Of a stretch of 64,000 nucleotides of DNA, positions 37,069-46,277 are shown in pieces. How positions within the stretch are numbered: position 1 is the stretch's first letter; every line of letters begins with the position of its first letter. The notes under the pieces were generated by a model. It worked only from the letters and a program-made list of their open reading frames with translations. It was not told the origin of the DNA and made no database searches. The DNA comes from Sphingomonas sp. Root710 (GTDB lineage Bacteria > Pseudomonadota > Alphaproteobacteria > Sphingomonadales > Sphingomonadaceae): positions 1,063,933-1,127,932 of the forward strand of contig NZ_LMIB01000001.1 in assembly GCF_001429065.1 (NCBI RefSeq). The letters run 5' to 3'. Both the position numbers and the translations under genes were made by a program.

Positions 37069-39102
37069 TCAGCCTTCTATTTTCGAGAAGTCAGCAACAT
37101 TGTGCACCGCAGCACGTATTTTTTCAAGTAGGGCAAGACGTGTACGTCGCTTATTTTCGTCCGCGTCATTGACCGTGACGTCGTTGAAGAAGGCGTCGAT
37201 CGGCCCGCGCAACGAGGCGAGGACGGACATTGCCCCGGCGAAATCCTCCGCCTCGATCGCCGTCGCAACCTTGGGCTCGGCCGTGTCGAGCGCCGCGATC
37301 AGCGCGGATTCGGCGGGTTCGGGCGCATAATCGGGAACAGCGGAAGCGCCCTCGGGCACCCCGCCCTCCTTCTTGAGAATGTTCGCCGCGCGCTTGTACC
37401 CCGCGAGCAGGTTCGCTCCGTCCGGGGTTTCGACGAAGGCCTGCAACGCTTTGACCCGTGCAAGCAATCGGACGAGATCATCTTCCCCGCCGAGCGCGAA
37501 CACCGCGTCGATCAGGTCGTGGCGCACCCCGGCCTCGCGCTGCTGCACCTTGAGGCGGTCGGCGAAGAAGTCGAGCAGCTCGGTGCTATCGAGCGCGTCC
37601 GCGCCGAGCACCTGCTTCGCCTGCGCGATCGTCGCCGCGAGCTTCAGACGGGTGCCGTTGGCGAGAATGGTTTGGATGATCTGCAGGGCGGCGCGGCGGA
37701 GCGCGAAGGGGTCCTTTGACCCGGTCGGCTTGATCCCGCGCGCGAAGAAGGCGACGAGCGTGTCTATCCGATCAGCCAGCGCGACGCAGGCCGGAATGCA
37801 GCCTTCGACCGAGCCGACATATTGCTGCTGGAGCGCCGCGACGGTGCCCGGCTTCTCGCCACCCTTCTCGGCATAATAGCCGCCCATGACGCCCTGAAGT
37901 TCGGGAAACTCGCCGACCATGGCGGTGGCGAGATCGGCTTTGGCGAGCAGCCCGGCGCGATGCGCGGTTTCGGCATCGCGATCGGGGAAATAGGCGGTGG
38001 CGATCCAAGCGGCGAGATCGGCGATCCGATCCGCCTTTGCGCGCAGCGTGCCCATGCCTTCATAGAACAGCATCGATTCCAGCTTGGGGAGATAGTCCTC
38101 CAAACGGATCTTCAGGTCCTGCTCCCAGAAGAACTTCGCGTCCGACAGCCGCGCCGCCAGCACCTTGCCGTTGCCCGCGACGATGCCGACGCCGCCATCC
38201 CTCGCCGTGATGTTGGCGGTGCAGATGAAGGCTGGAGCGAGTTTGCCAGCTGCGTCGTTCAGGACGAAATATTTCTGGTTGGTGCGCAGCGTGAGCTGGA
38301 TCACCTCGCGCGGGACTTCGAGGAAGGACGGGTCGAAATGGCCGAGCAACGGCACCGGCCATTCGGTGAGCCCAGCATTCTCCGCGACCAGCCCCTCGTC
38401 GGGCACCACCGACAGCCCCGCCTCGGCCGCCAGTTCGGCGGCGCGGGTGCGGATGATGTCGCGGCGTTCGGCCGGGTCGACGATGACATGGCAGGCGCGC
38501 AGCTTTGCCGCATAATCGTCGGCATTGCCGATGGTGATGATCCCGGGATGGTGGAAGCGATGGCCGACGGTCGCCGCGCCGCTGACGACGCCATCGATCT
38601 CGAACGGGACGACATCGTCGCCGAGCAGTGCGATCACGCCCTGGAGCGGGCGGACCCAGCGCAGCGCACTGGTCGATTGCGAGGCGGTGCCCCATCGCAT
38701 CGACTTGGGCCAGGGAAAGGCGCGGACGATCGCGGGGATCGCCTCGGCCAGGACGGTGGCGGTCGCGCGGCCGGGCTTCTCCACCACCGCAAACAGCGTG
38801 CCGTCGCGCTCGACAAGCTGGTCGGCGGTGAGGCCGGTCTTGCGCAGGAAGCCTTCGAGCGCCTGCGGCGGCGCGCCGACCTTCGGGCCCTTGGTCTCTT
38901 CGGAGACGGCGGCGGTCTCCACCGGCAGGCCACGCGCGATCAGCGCGAGGCGGCGCGGCGTGACATAGCTGGTCAGGCCCTCGGGCTTGAGCCCCGCCTT
39001 GGCGAGTTCCTCGGCGAACAGGCGGGCGAGATCGGCGGACGCCTTCTCCTGCATCCGCGCAGGGATTTCCTCGGAGAGGAGTTCGAGCAGGAAATCAGCC
39101 AT
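37069..39102 (-). CDS. glyS: glycine-tRNA ligase beta subunit
   Basis: The tRNA-binding subunit of the bacterial alpha2beta2 glycyl-tRNA synthetase. The 677-residue chain begins MADFLLELLSEEIPARMQ and shows TSYVTPRRLALIARGLP, TKGPKVGAPPQALEGFLRK, and LADRIDTLVAFFARGIKPTG with the HD-like region. The C-terminal anticodon-binding part ends PIDAFFNDVTVNDADENKRR. Start 39102 lies two bases after the glyQ stop. Confidence 0.97.
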   Translation of the reverse strand: MADFLLELLSEEIPARMQEKASADLARLFAEELAKAGLKPEGLTSYVTPRRLALIARGLPVETAAVSEETKGPKVGAPPQALEGFLRKTGLTADQLVERDGTLFAVVEKPGRATATVLAEAIPAIVRAFPWPKSMRWGTASQSTSALRWVRPLQGVIALLGDDVVPFEIDGVVSGAATVGHRFHHPGIITIGNADDYAAKLRACHVIVDPAERRDIIRTRAAELAAEAGLSVVPDEGLVAENAGLTEWPVPLLGHFDPSFLEVPREVIQLTLRTNQKYFVLNDAAGKLAPAFICTANITARDGGVGIVAGNGKVLAARLSDAKFFWEQDLKIRLEDYLPKLESMLFYEGMGTLRAKADRIADLAAWIATAYFPDRDAETAHRAGLLAKADLATAMVGEFPELQGVMGGYYAEKGGEKPGTVAALQQQYVGSVEGCIPACVALADRIDTLVAFFARGIKPTGSKDPFALRRAALQIIQTILANGTRLKLAATIAQAKQVLGADALDSTELLDFFADRLKVQQREAGVRHDLIDAVFALGGEDDLVRLLARVKALQAFVETPDGANLLAGYKRAANILKKEGGVPEGASAVPDYAPEPAESALIAALDTAEPKVATAIEAEDFAGAMSVLASLRGPIDAFFNDVTVNDADENKRRTRLALLEKIRAAVHNVADFSKIEG

Positions 39103-39104
39103 GA

Positions 39105-39980
39105 TCAGGCCTCCCACCCATTATGGCTCATCCACGCCGCGCAGGCGCCTTTCGCCAGTTCGCGGACGCGGCCGATATAGGCCTGGCGCTCGGCGACCGA
39201 GATCACCCCGCGCGCCTGCAGCGTGTTGAAGATATGGCTGGCCTTGATCGCCTGATCATAGGCTGGGAGCGGCAGCGGCTTGTCGCGATCGAGCAGCGCG
39301 CGGCATTCGTCGGCGGCCTGGGTGAACTGTTTGAAGAGCAGTTCGGTATTGGCGGCCTCGAAATTATAGGCGCTGAACTGGCGCTCATTTTCGAGGAAGA
39401 CATCGCCATAGCTGACGCCCTCGTTGTTGAACGCAAGATCATAGACCCGGTCGACACCCTGGATGTACATCGCCAGCCGTTCGAGCCCATAGGTCAGCTC
39501 GCCCGCCACCGGCTTGCAGTCGAAGCCGCCGACCTGCTGGAAATAGGTGAACTGGGTCACCTCCATCCCGTCGCACCAGACTTCCCAGCCAAGGCCCCAG
39601 GCGCCCAGCGTCGGGCTTTCCCAGTCGTCCTCGACGAAGCGGATGTCGTGCGCCAGCGGGTCGATGCCGATCCGCTCCAGGCTGCCGAGATAGAGCTCCT
39701 GCAGATTCGCGGGCGAAGGCTTCAGGATCACCTGATATTGATAATAATGGCCGAGCCGGTTCGGGTTCTCGCCATAGCGGCCATCGGTCGGGCGGCGCGA
39801 CGGCTGGACATAGGCGGCCTTCCACGGCTGCGGCCCCAGCGCGCGCAGCGTGGTCGCGGGGTGGAAGGTGCCCGCCCCCATCTCCATGTCATAAGGCTGC
39901 AGGATCACGCAGCCCTGGTCGCTCCAATAGTCATGGAGAGTCAGGATCAGGCGCTGGAACGAGAGCGGCTTGGTCGCCAA
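39105..39980 (-). CDS. glyQ: glycine-tRNA ligase alpha subunit
   Basis: Catalytic subunit that forms glycyl-adenylate. The 291-residue protein has [60 protein letters not shown] and the class II motif region [15 protein letters not shown]. No ATG or GTG fits the N-terminus. A TTG at 39980, with GAAGGA eight bases upstream, gives [11 protein letters not shown] and the expected length. A perfect hairpin lies just upstream. Confidence 0.95.
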   Translation of the reverse strand: MATKPLSFQRLILTLHDYWSDQGCVILQPYDMEMGAGTFHPATTLRALGPQPWKAAYVQPSRRPTDGRYGENPNRLGHYYQYQVILKPSPANLQELYLGSLERIGIDPLAHDIRFVEDDWESPTLGAWGLGWEVWCDGMEVTQFTYFQQVGGFDCKPVAGELTYGLERLAMYIQGVDRVYDLAFNNEGVSYGDVFLENERQFSAYNFEAANTELLFKQFTQAADECRALLDRDKPLPLPAYDQAIKASHIFNTLQARGVISVAERQAYIGRVRELAKGACAAWMSHNGWEA

Positions 39981-39996
39981 GACAGGGTCCTTCGGG

Positions 39997-40013
39997 CTTA
40001 CGAAAATCGTAAG
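39997..40013. promoter_or_regulatory. palindrome upstream of the glyQ start
   Basis: CTTACGA (39997-40003) and TCGTAAG (40007-40013) form a perfect seven-base inverted repeat around AAA, about 17 bases before the glyQ TTG codon and just outside its ribosome site. It could be an operator or an RNA hairpin in the glyQS leader. No T-box features were seen. Confidence 0.35.
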
Positions 40014-40115
40014 GGCCCTTTGGCGTGGGGCGTGCGGCGGGTCAAGGAATCTGGTCGCCTCGCTTCTTTCCAACGAAGGCTGGGATGACGATCCATTTTC
40101 GCCTAGACCGTCGCC

Positions 40116-41039
40116 ATGATCCTGTTCCGCCGCGCCCTTGCGCCGCTTCTCGCCGCCCTGATCGCAACCCCGGCCATAGCCGCGCCGGCGCTGTGGAAAT
40201 TCGGCGACGCCGACACCACCATCTATCTGTTCGGGACGATCCACGCGCTGCCGCCCGGCTACCAGTGGCAGGATGCCCGCATCCGCAAGGCGATGGCCGC
40301 CGCTGACACGCTGGTGGTCGAGACGCAGATCGACAAGGATCCGCAAGCTATCGCCCGCCTGTTTCCGCCCCCCGACCCCAACCTGCCCCCGATCGTCGAA
40401 AGGCTGCCGGAAAAGCTGCGGCCCCGCTTCATCCAGCAGGTGAACGATGCCAGGATCAGCATGGCGAGCCTCGACCGGATGCCGACCTGGCAGGCCGCCT
40501 TTGTGATGATGGGGACGACGATCAAGAAGCTGGGCATCCAGCGCGAAGCCGGTGTCGAGGCGAAGATCACGCCCGCCTTCGAGCCGCAGGCGATCAGCGC
40601 CGCCGCGCCCGGCGCGCGCATCCGCAAGGTCGAAGCGCTGGAGACCGCGTCGGCCCAGCTCGAACTGTTCTCCACCCTGCCCGAGCAAGACCAGCGCGAG
40701 TTGCTCGCCGCGATGGTCGACACGCAGAGCGGCGCACGCACCGATTATGACCGGCTGCTCAGCAGCTGGGCCAACGGCAACCAGATCGAGATCGCCCGCG
40801 CCTTCGAGAAGGACGAGGACCTGACCCCGCATCTGCGCGAAGTGCTGCTGCGCCGTCGCAACGCCAACTGGACCGAATGGCTGAAAAAGAGGCTCGACGT
40901 GCCGGGCACCGTGTTCGTCGCAGTCGGCGCCGGACACCTCGCCGGGCCGCTGTCGGTGCAGACGATGCTCGCCGCCCAGGGGATCAAGGTCCAACGCATA
41001 TATAACAGCCGTGTCCGCGCCAGATCCTCTCGCCATTGA
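40116..41039 (+). CDS. TraB/GumN family protein
   Basis: A 307-residue exported protein: signal peptide ([20 protein letters not shown]) then [20 protein letters not shown], the GTIH motif typical of TraB/GumN. A C-terminal [20 protein letters not shown] carries the second conserved His (GAGHL). The fold is related to metal-dependent hydrolases/proteases (TIKI, EreA). Substrate unknown. It overlaps the glycosyltransferase start by 29 bases. Confidence 0.88.
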   Translation: MILFRRALAPLLAALIATPAIAAPALWKFGDADTTIYLFGTIHALPPGYQWQDARIRKAMAAADTLVVETQIDKDPQAIARLFPPPDPNLPPIVERLPEKLRPRFIQQVNDARISMASLDRMPTWQAAFVMMGTTIKKLGIQREAGVEAKITPAFEPQAISAAAPGARIRKVEALETASAQLELFSTLPEQDQRELLAAMVDTQSGARTDYDRLLSSWANGNQIEIARAFEKDEDLTPHLREVLLRRRNANWTEWLKKRLDVPGTVFVAVGAGHLAGPLSVQTMLAAQGIKVQRIYNSRVRARSSRH

Positions 41040-42039
41040 GCTCGCCACCGACGCCAATTTCGATGCCCAGCGCTACCTGCTGGCGTCGGGCGACCTGGCC
41101 GACCCCTATCGCGACGGGCTCGATCCCTGGACGCATTTCGACGCCCATGGCCGGCACGAGGGGCGCCCGCAGCTGGCCGGCCGGCCCGCCATTGCGCCCG
41201 CCGACCGATCGCCCGGCGTCACCCTGTGCGGGATCGCGCGCAACGAAGGTCCCTATCTGATCGAGTGGATCGCGTTCCACCGCAGCATCGGGATCGAGCG
41301 GATCGCGCTCTATTCGAACGACAGCGATGACGGCAGCGATGCCCTGCTCGAACGGCTAGCCGCGCTCGGCCTGATCGATTACCGCCCCTGGCCTGGCGTC
41401 GAGGGCCGCTCATCACAGATCAGCGCCTATCAGGACGCCGTCGTCCGCTGTGAGACACGCTGGATCGCCTTCCTCGATCTCGACGAATTTCTGAACCTGA
41501 AGAGCGACGCGTCGATCGCCGGTTTCCTGGAGCGGTTCGCCCCCGACGTCGCCGCCATCGGCCTTAACTGGCGGGTGTTCGGATCGGCGGGGCTGATCGA
41601 TCATGCGTCGGGGCTGGTGACCGATCGCTTCGTCCGCGCATCGGAGATCGATCATCCGCTGAGCCGCCAGATCAAGACCATCGCGGTCGCAAGCGAGATA
41701 TACAAGGTCACCGCCCATCGCGTCCGCCTCATGAACGGACGCTATGCCGACGCGTCTGGCGCGGCGCTGGACCCCGGACGGGGCTTCGCGCCGGTCCGCT
41801 ACGACCATGTCCAGGTTAACCATTATATCCTGAAATCACGCGCCGAGTTCGAACGGAAGCGGCGCCGGGGATCGGGTCTGAGGGTGGTCGGCGACCCGAT
41901 GAAATTCACACATCGCGACGGCAGCTACTTCGACGATCACGACCGGAACGAGACAATCGACGAGTCGATCCTGCGCTGGCGCCCAGCATATATAAGGGAG
42001 ATCGCCCGCATCGAGGCGTTGTTGGGCGGTCTGCCCTAA
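41011..42039 (+). CDS. glycosyltransferase family 2-like protein
   Basis: The 342-residue protein (GTG start 41011) has a GT-A type domain: [40 protein letters not shown], and [13 protein letters not shown] with the metal-binding DxD variant. A basic C-terminal segment ([16 protein letters not shown]) follows. This matches the Glyco_tranf_2_4 group often linked to capsule or surface-polysaccharide assembly. An N-terminal ~60-residue extension ([20 protein letters not shown]) resembles the short repeat found in related surface glycosyltransferases. Cotranslated with the TraB/GumN gene. Confidence 0.85.
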   Translation: MSAPDPLAIELATDANFDAQRYLLASGDLADPYRDGLDPWTHFDAHGRHEGRPQLAGRPAIAPADRSPGVTLCGIARNEGPYLIEWIAFHRSIGIERIALYSNDSDDGSDALLERLAALGLIDYRPWPGVEGRSSQISAYQDAVVRCETRWIAFLDLDEFLNLKSDASIAGFLERFAPDVAAIGLNWRVFGSAGLIDHASGLVTDRFVRASEIDHPLSRQIKTIAVASEIYKVTAHRVRLMNGRYADASGAALDPGRGFAPVRYDHVQVNHYILKSRAEFERKRRRGSGLRVVGDPMKFTHRDGSYFDDHDRNETIDESILRWRPAYIREIARIEALLGGLP

Positions 42040-42056
42040 GCCGCGAAATCGACACG

Positions 42057-42079
42057 GATTTTTTACCTAAGTAAAAATC
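42057..42079 (+). terminator. hairpin after the glycosyltransferase gene
   Basis: GATTTTTTAC (42057-42066) and GTAAAAATC (42071-42079) pair around CTAA, 17 bases after the stop at 42039. The A/T-rich stem gives a U-rich strand but few GC pairs, so termination may be weak. It separates the glycosyltransferase from the ctrA promoter region. Confidence 0.4.
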
Positions 42080-42090
42080 ACGAATGGTCT

Positions 42091-42105
42091 TTAACACCGC
42101 ATTAA
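42091..42105 (+). promoter_or_regulatory. CtrA binding box upstream of ctrA
   Basis: TTAA (42091-42094), seven bases, TTAA (42102-42105) followed by C matches the CtrA consensus TTAA-N7-TTAAC exactly. A second near-match with eight-base spacing lies at 42119-42135. The box is about 100 bases before the ctrA start and implies autoregulation, as known for Caulobacter ctrA. Confidence 0.75.
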
Positions 42106-42200
42106 CCTTTTACCTTCATTAACGGCATGGTTAACAAGGTTCACGGGCGGGCCGGACGACGTGTTCGGTCCCCTGGCACTGGCAAGCAGGAACGGGTCTT

Positions 42201-42896
42201 ATGCGCGTATTGCTGATCGAGGATGATCCCACGACCGCCAAGAGCATCGAGCTGATGCTGGGTTCGGAAGGGTTCAACGTCTACACCACCGATCTGGGCG
42301 AGGAAGGCCTCGATCTGGGCAAGCTCTATGATTACGACATCATCGCGCTCGACCTGAACCTTCCCGACATGCACGGCTATGACGTGCTCAAGAAGCTCCG
42401 CAACGCCAAGGTCCAGACCCCGGTCATGATCCTGTCAGGCATCGGCGAGATGGACTCGAAGGTCCGCGCGCTTGGCTTCGGCGCCGACGATTATGTCACC
42501 AAGCCGTTCCACCGCGAGGAACTGGTCGCTCGCATCCATGCGATCGTGCGCCGTTCGAAGGGCCACAGCCAGTCGGTCATCCGCACCGGCAAGCTGGCGG
42601 TCAACCTCGATGCGAAGACGGTCGAGGTCGATGGCGCCCGCGTGCACCTGACCGGCAAGGAATATGCGATGCTCGAGCTGCTGTCGCTGCGCAAGGGCAC
42701 CACGCTGACCAAGGAAATGTTCCTCAACCATCTCTATGGCGGGATGGACGAGCCCGAACTCAAGATCATTGACGTCTTCATCTGCAAGCTGCGCAAGAAG
42801 CTCAGCCTGGCATGCGGCGGCGACAATTATATCGAGACCGTCTGGGGCCGCGGCTATGTGCTGCGTGATCCCGAAGAGGGCCAGGTCGCAGCCTGA
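42201..42896 (+). CDS. ctrA: cell-cycle response regulator CtrA
   Basis: Global alphaproteobacterial transcription factor of the OmpR class, 231 residues. The receiver domain starts [20 protein letters not shown] and has the phospho-acceptor Asp in [20 protein letters not shown] and the Lys in [15 protein letters not shown]. The winged-helix DNA-binding domain shows [19 protein letters not shown] and [13 protein letters not shown]...GRGYVL, nearly invariant in CtrA. A CtrA box lies upstream and an intrinsic terminator downstream. Confidence 0.97.
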   Translation: MRVLLIEDDPTTAKSIELMLGSEGFNVYTTDLGEEGLDLGKLYDYDIIALDLNLPDMHGYDVLKKLRNAKVQTPVMILSGIGEMDSKVRALGFGADDYVTKPFHREELVARIHAIVRRSKGHSQSVIRTGKLAVNLDAKTVEVDGARVHLTGKEYAMLELLSLRKGTTLTKEMFLNHLYGGMDEPELKIIDVFICKLRKKLSLACGGDNYIETVWGRGYVLRDPEEGQVAA

Positions 42897-42984
42897 CCCT
42901 TTTTCTCTACCGCGATTTCCGAGCCGGCGGATGCGTTGGTCCGCCTCGAAATCGCTAACCCATTTGCTACAGGGGGCAAAGCAG

Positions 42985-43014
42985 GGCCGCGTTCCGCAAG
43001 GAGCGCGGCCTTTT
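42985..43014 (+). terminator. intrinsic terminator of ctrA
   Basis: GGCCGCG (42985-42991) and CGCGGCC (43004-43010) form a perfect stem followed by TTTT (43011-43014), about 90 bases after the ctrA stop. It lies just ahead of the convergent NTF2-like gene. Confidence 0.85.
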
Positions 43015-43025
43015 CGCGTCGGGGA

Positions 43026-43490
43026 TCAGGCCAGCGTGAGGTAAAGCTCCGCCTCGATCACCCAGTCCGAGCCGATCCTGCGCCATTTCGCGCTGTATTC
43101 GCCTGCCGCAAACTGCAGACCGGTCTTGGCCGACATGCCCTGCCAATGACCATGTTCGAACGCAATCGGCGCGACCTCCGAAACCCGGATCGTCTCCGGC
43201 GTGCGGATATAGACGCTGCGTTCGGGCGCGGCGAACTCGCGCTTCCATAGCACCAATTGTGCCTTGCGCCCGGATAGGACCGCGCTGTCGGTGCCTGTGA
43301 CGAGAACGACATCGGGTGCGAGAAGCGGCCCGATCGCGCTGAGATCGGCATCGGCAAGCGCGCGGTTGAACGCGGCGCGGCGCATCCGGATGGCAAGGTC
43401 TGGGCTGGTCTCCACATCCGCGCTTTCAGCCGCTTTGCGCGCCGAAAGCAACCATCTGCGAAGGGCGTTGACGACGCCGATGATAGCCAT
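43026..43490 (-). CDS. NTF2-like (SnoaL/DUF4440) protein
   Basis: A 154-residue protein from ATG 43490. After a short N-terminal amphipathic helix (GVVNALRRWLLSARKAA), the NTF2-like cone fold is visible: RRAAFNRALADADLSAIGPL, LAPDVVLVTGTDSAVLSGRK and a C-terminal WRRIGSDWVIEAELYLTLA. Such domains bind small ligands or act as enzymes or scaffolds. It diverges from the CHASE2-phosphatase gene across 49 bases. Confidence 0.78.
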   Translation of the reverse strand: MAIIGVVNALRRWLLSARKAAESADVETSPDLAIRMRRAAFNRALADADLSAIGPLLAPDVVLVTGTDSAVLSGRKAQLVLWKREFAAPERSVYIRTPETIRVSEVAPIAFEHGHWQGMSAKTGLQFAAGEYSAKWRRIGSDWVIEAELYLTLA

Positions 43491-43539
43491 CAGGGTCGCG
43501 CCACTCGTCCGGTGGGGACCCGAGCCTTGGGGGAATGGG

Positions 43540-45393
43540 ATGCGATCGCGGTTCACCGCCGGATGGGTTGCGCTGGCGCTGATCGGCAGCGCGCTCGTCG
43601 CGGGCCTGATCCTGACCCGCGCCACCGAGCGGATCGACTATATCGTCTATGACCATGCGCTGTCGGCCACCGATCGCGACCCGCCCGACGACATCGTCAT
43701 CGTCGCGATCGACAATCGCAGTCTGGAGGCGATCGGCCGCTGGCCCTGGCCGCGCAGCGTCCATGCCAGCCTGTTGAGCCAGCTTGCCACAATGGGGCCG
43801 CGCAGCGTCGGCTATGACGTGCTGTTCATCGAGCCGAGCCCCGACGATGCGATGCTGGCCGATGCGGTGCGCCGCAGCCGCGCGATCCTGCCGCTGGTGA
43901 TCGACGTGCCGGGCCAGAATGGCGCGCCCTATGACATCGCCCTGCCCTCCGGCCCCCTCGCCGAGGCGGCGGCGGGGATCGCTCAGGTCAATCTCCACTT
44001 CGACAGCGATCGGGTCGTGCGCCAGATCTATCTGGAGGAAGGCGACGGCGAGCGCGCCTGGCTCCAACTTGGCGCGGTCATGGCGGGCCTGCGCGCCAGC
44101 GGGGGTGCGGCCGCGGACAGCAAGGCATTGCGGCAGGAGCACCCGGTCCTGATCGCCTATGGCGGCGCGACGGGGCATATCCCGACCGTCTCCTTCATCG
44201 ACCTGCTTCAGGGCAGCGTGCCGCCGGAGCTGATCGCGGGCCGCCACGTCCTGATCGGCGCGACCGCCGACGGCCTCGGCGATCGCTATGCCACGCCGAA
44301 ATCGGGCGCGACCAGCCAGATGTCTGGTGTCGAGATCCAGGCGCATCTTCTCGACGCGATCCTGCGCGGGGATGCGATCACGCCGCTTTCGACCGTCTGG
44401 ACGCTGGGCGTGGCGCTCGGGGCGCTGTGGATCGTGTTGCTTGGTTTCCTGTGGCTACGCCCGCGCGCCAGCGCCGCGCTCGCCTTCGGCGTGTTCATCG
44501 CGATCATCGCGCTGAGCTTCGGCCTGTTCCGCTTCGCCGGCATCTGGCTGCCGCCGGTCTCCGCGCTGGCGGGGCTGTTGTTCGTGATGGTCGCCGAGGC
44601 GGCGCGCGAGCGGGCGCGGCTGCGCGAGATGCTGGTGCGCGAGCGGATCGCCGCCGCCGCGGTGGAGGGCGAGCTTCAGGCAGGGCGCACCATCCAGCTC
44701 GGCATGCTGCCGCCCCGCGCCGAGATCGCGCGGATCGATCCGCGCATCGACGTCGACGCGCTGCTCGAACCCGCCAAGTCGATCGGCGGCGACTTGTACG
44801 ACGTGATCCGGATCGACGCCGACCGCATCGCCTTCCTGGTCGGCGACGTCACCGGCAAGGGCGTGCCCGCCGCGCTGTTCATGGCGCTGTCGAAGGCACT
44901 GACCAAGAGCGTCGTGCTGCGCGGCATCGCCAGCCTCGCCGAAGCCGCGTCGATCCTCAATGAGGAACTGATGCGCGACAACAGCGAGGCGATGAACGTC
45001 ACGATGCTGATCGGCGTCATGGACCTGTCGAGCGGTGAGGTGATCCTGATCAGCGCCGGCCACGAGGACCCGCTCCATATCCGCGCCGACGGCACGATCG
45101 CACCGCACAAGCTCGACGGCGGACCGCCCTTCTGCATCACCGACTTCCCCTACCCCGCCGAGGTGATGAAGCTCTCGCCCGGCGAGACGCTCGTGCTGAT
45201 CTCCGACGGAGTGAGCGAAGCGCTCAACGGCGCCGACGCTTTGTTCGGCCATGACCGGCTGCTCGCCGCGCTCAAGGGCGGGACGAGCGCGACCGACATC
45301 GTCGAAGCGGTGCGCGACGCGGTACGCACCTTCGAGGATGGCACCGATCCCACCGATGATCTGACCGTGATGGCGGTACGCTATCTGGCGTAA
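43540..45393 (+). CDS. CHASE2 sensor with PP2C/SpoIIE-type phosphatase output
   Basis: The 617-residue protein starts at ATG 43540 (GGGGGAA upstream). An N-terminal membrane helix precedes a periplasmic CHASE2 domain (DYIVYDHALSATDRDPPDDI, GRWPWPRSVHASLLSQL, PSPDDAMLADAVRRSRAILP). Three membrane helices lie at about residues 285-360, then a short coiled linker, and a SpoIIE/PP2C phosphatase with AKSIGGDLYDVIRIDADRI, FLVGDVTGKGVPAALFMALS and GETLVLISDGVSEALNGADA. It likely dephosphorylates an anti-sigma antagonist in response to an external cue. No such partner is adjacent. Confidence 0.92.
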   Translation: MRSRFTAGWVALALIGSALVAGLILTRATERIDYIVYDHALSATDRDPPDDIVIVAIDNRSLEAIGRWPWPRSVHASLLSQLATMGPRSVGYDVLFIEPSPDDAMLADAVRRSRAILPLVIDVPGQNGAPYDIALPSGPLAEAAAGIAQVNLHFDSDRVVRQIYLEEGDGERAWLQLGAVMAGLRASGGAAADSKALRQEHPVLIAYGGATGHIPTVSFIDLLQGSVPPELIAGRHVLIGATADGLGDRYATPKSGATSQMSGVEIQAHLLDAILRGDAITPLSTVWTLGVALGALWIVLLGFLWLRPRASAALAFGVFIAIIALSFGLFRFAGIWLPPVSALAGLLFVMVAEAARERARLREMLVRERIAAAAVEGELQAGRTIQLGMLPPRAEIARIDPRIDVDALLEPAKSIGGDLYDVIRIDADRIAFLVGDVTGKGVPAALFMALSKALTKSVVLRGIASLAEAASILNEELMRDNSEAMNVTMLIGVMDLSSGEVILISAGHEDPLHIRADGTIAPHKLDGGPPFCITDFPYPAEVMKLSPGETLVLISDGVSEALNGADALFGHDRLLAALKGGTSATDIVEAVRDAVRTFEDGTDPTDDLTVMAVRYLA

Positions 45394-45497
45394 AAGTCAG
45401 TGCCCCTTCGAGCGGGATCACGATGCTTCTGGCAAAATCCTCGGTCATCGCTTCGACATCAGCATGCTGGGAACATCTGCTCACCGAAAAAGTCAGG

Positions 45498-46277
45498 TCA
45501 GCTTGCGGCATATCCAGGCGCCGTCATCCGTACGCTGGCGCCCGCCTTATCGAACCAGCGCTTCCACTCTTCGCGCATGTCCTCGGTTTGCAGCCTTTTT
45601 GCCCGCGCGTTGCCAAGCTCGAAATACTCGGCGCTCACACCGTCAAGAATGTGGGGCGCCGGCTCCCGGAGCTTCAAATTCTTTGTCCAATAGATGCTGG
45701 ATTCGAGCCCATCCGAAAACAGTACGAGCGTACGCTTATCTCCCGTCCAGTGAAGCACAGGATTGCTTGCAGCCCGCGTGATCTGCGCCGTGATAGGCGA
45801 TGTTGGCGCATCAGGCAGGTTTTGAAGCTTGGTGCTCATGTCGAGCAATGCTTTCTCGAATCCCACATATGCGTCGTCGAGAAAACGGCCAGACTCGTCA
45901 AGCCGCGCGTCCTTGGCCTGGCCCGGCAAACAATGGCTGAAAAGCGGAGCCAAAGGAGTAGAGGTATCATCGCCAAAGGCAACGATGATGACCTGGCTAT
46001 AGCGGGGCAACTCTTTTACCCGATCACGAATGGCTTGAACCACCTCATTCGCAGTCGCCGCAGACAGATGGTCGGTTGCATCGACCATGAAGAGGTCCGC
46101 TTCAGGCGTTGTTGAAGCGGACAAACAACCGGTGTCCGCATCGGTGACATGCACGGCCTGCGAGCGCTTCAAATACATATACCCGCCCGTCACTCCCGCC
46201 AACAAAACCGCCAGAGCCGCGAGCCAAATGATCCCGCTGACCGCTTCCTTGCCTCCCTTTCGACCGCGTCGCGCCAT
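45498..46277 (-). CDS. membrane-anchored VWA-like protein of unknown function
   Basis: A 259-residue protein: basic N-terminus, one membrane helix (IIWLAALAVLLAGVTGGYMY), then a periplasmic or cytoplasmic domain. ADLFMVDATDHLSAATANEV, then YSQVIIVAFGDDTSTPL and KRTLVLFSDGLESSIYW, follow the strand order of von Willebrand A domains. The first motif reads DATD instead of the DxSxS metal site, so the MIDAS is degenerate. The C-terminal WKRWFDKAGASVRMTAPGY completes the fold. It is coupled to the larger membrane protein by a TGATG overlap. No characterised family recognised. Confidence 0.75.
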   Translation of the reverse strand: MARRGRKGGKEAVSGIIWLAALAVLLAGVTGGYMYLKRSQAVHVTDADTGCLSASTTPEADLFMVDATDHLSAATANEVVQAIRDRVKELPRYSQVIIVAFGDDTSTPLAPLFSHCLPGQAKDARLDESGRFLDDAYVGFEKALLDMSTKLQNLPDAPTSPITAQITRAASNPVLHWTGDKRTLVLFSDGLESSIYWTKNLKLREPAPHILDGVSAEYFELGNARAKRLQTEDMREEWKRWFDKAGASVRMTAPGYAAS

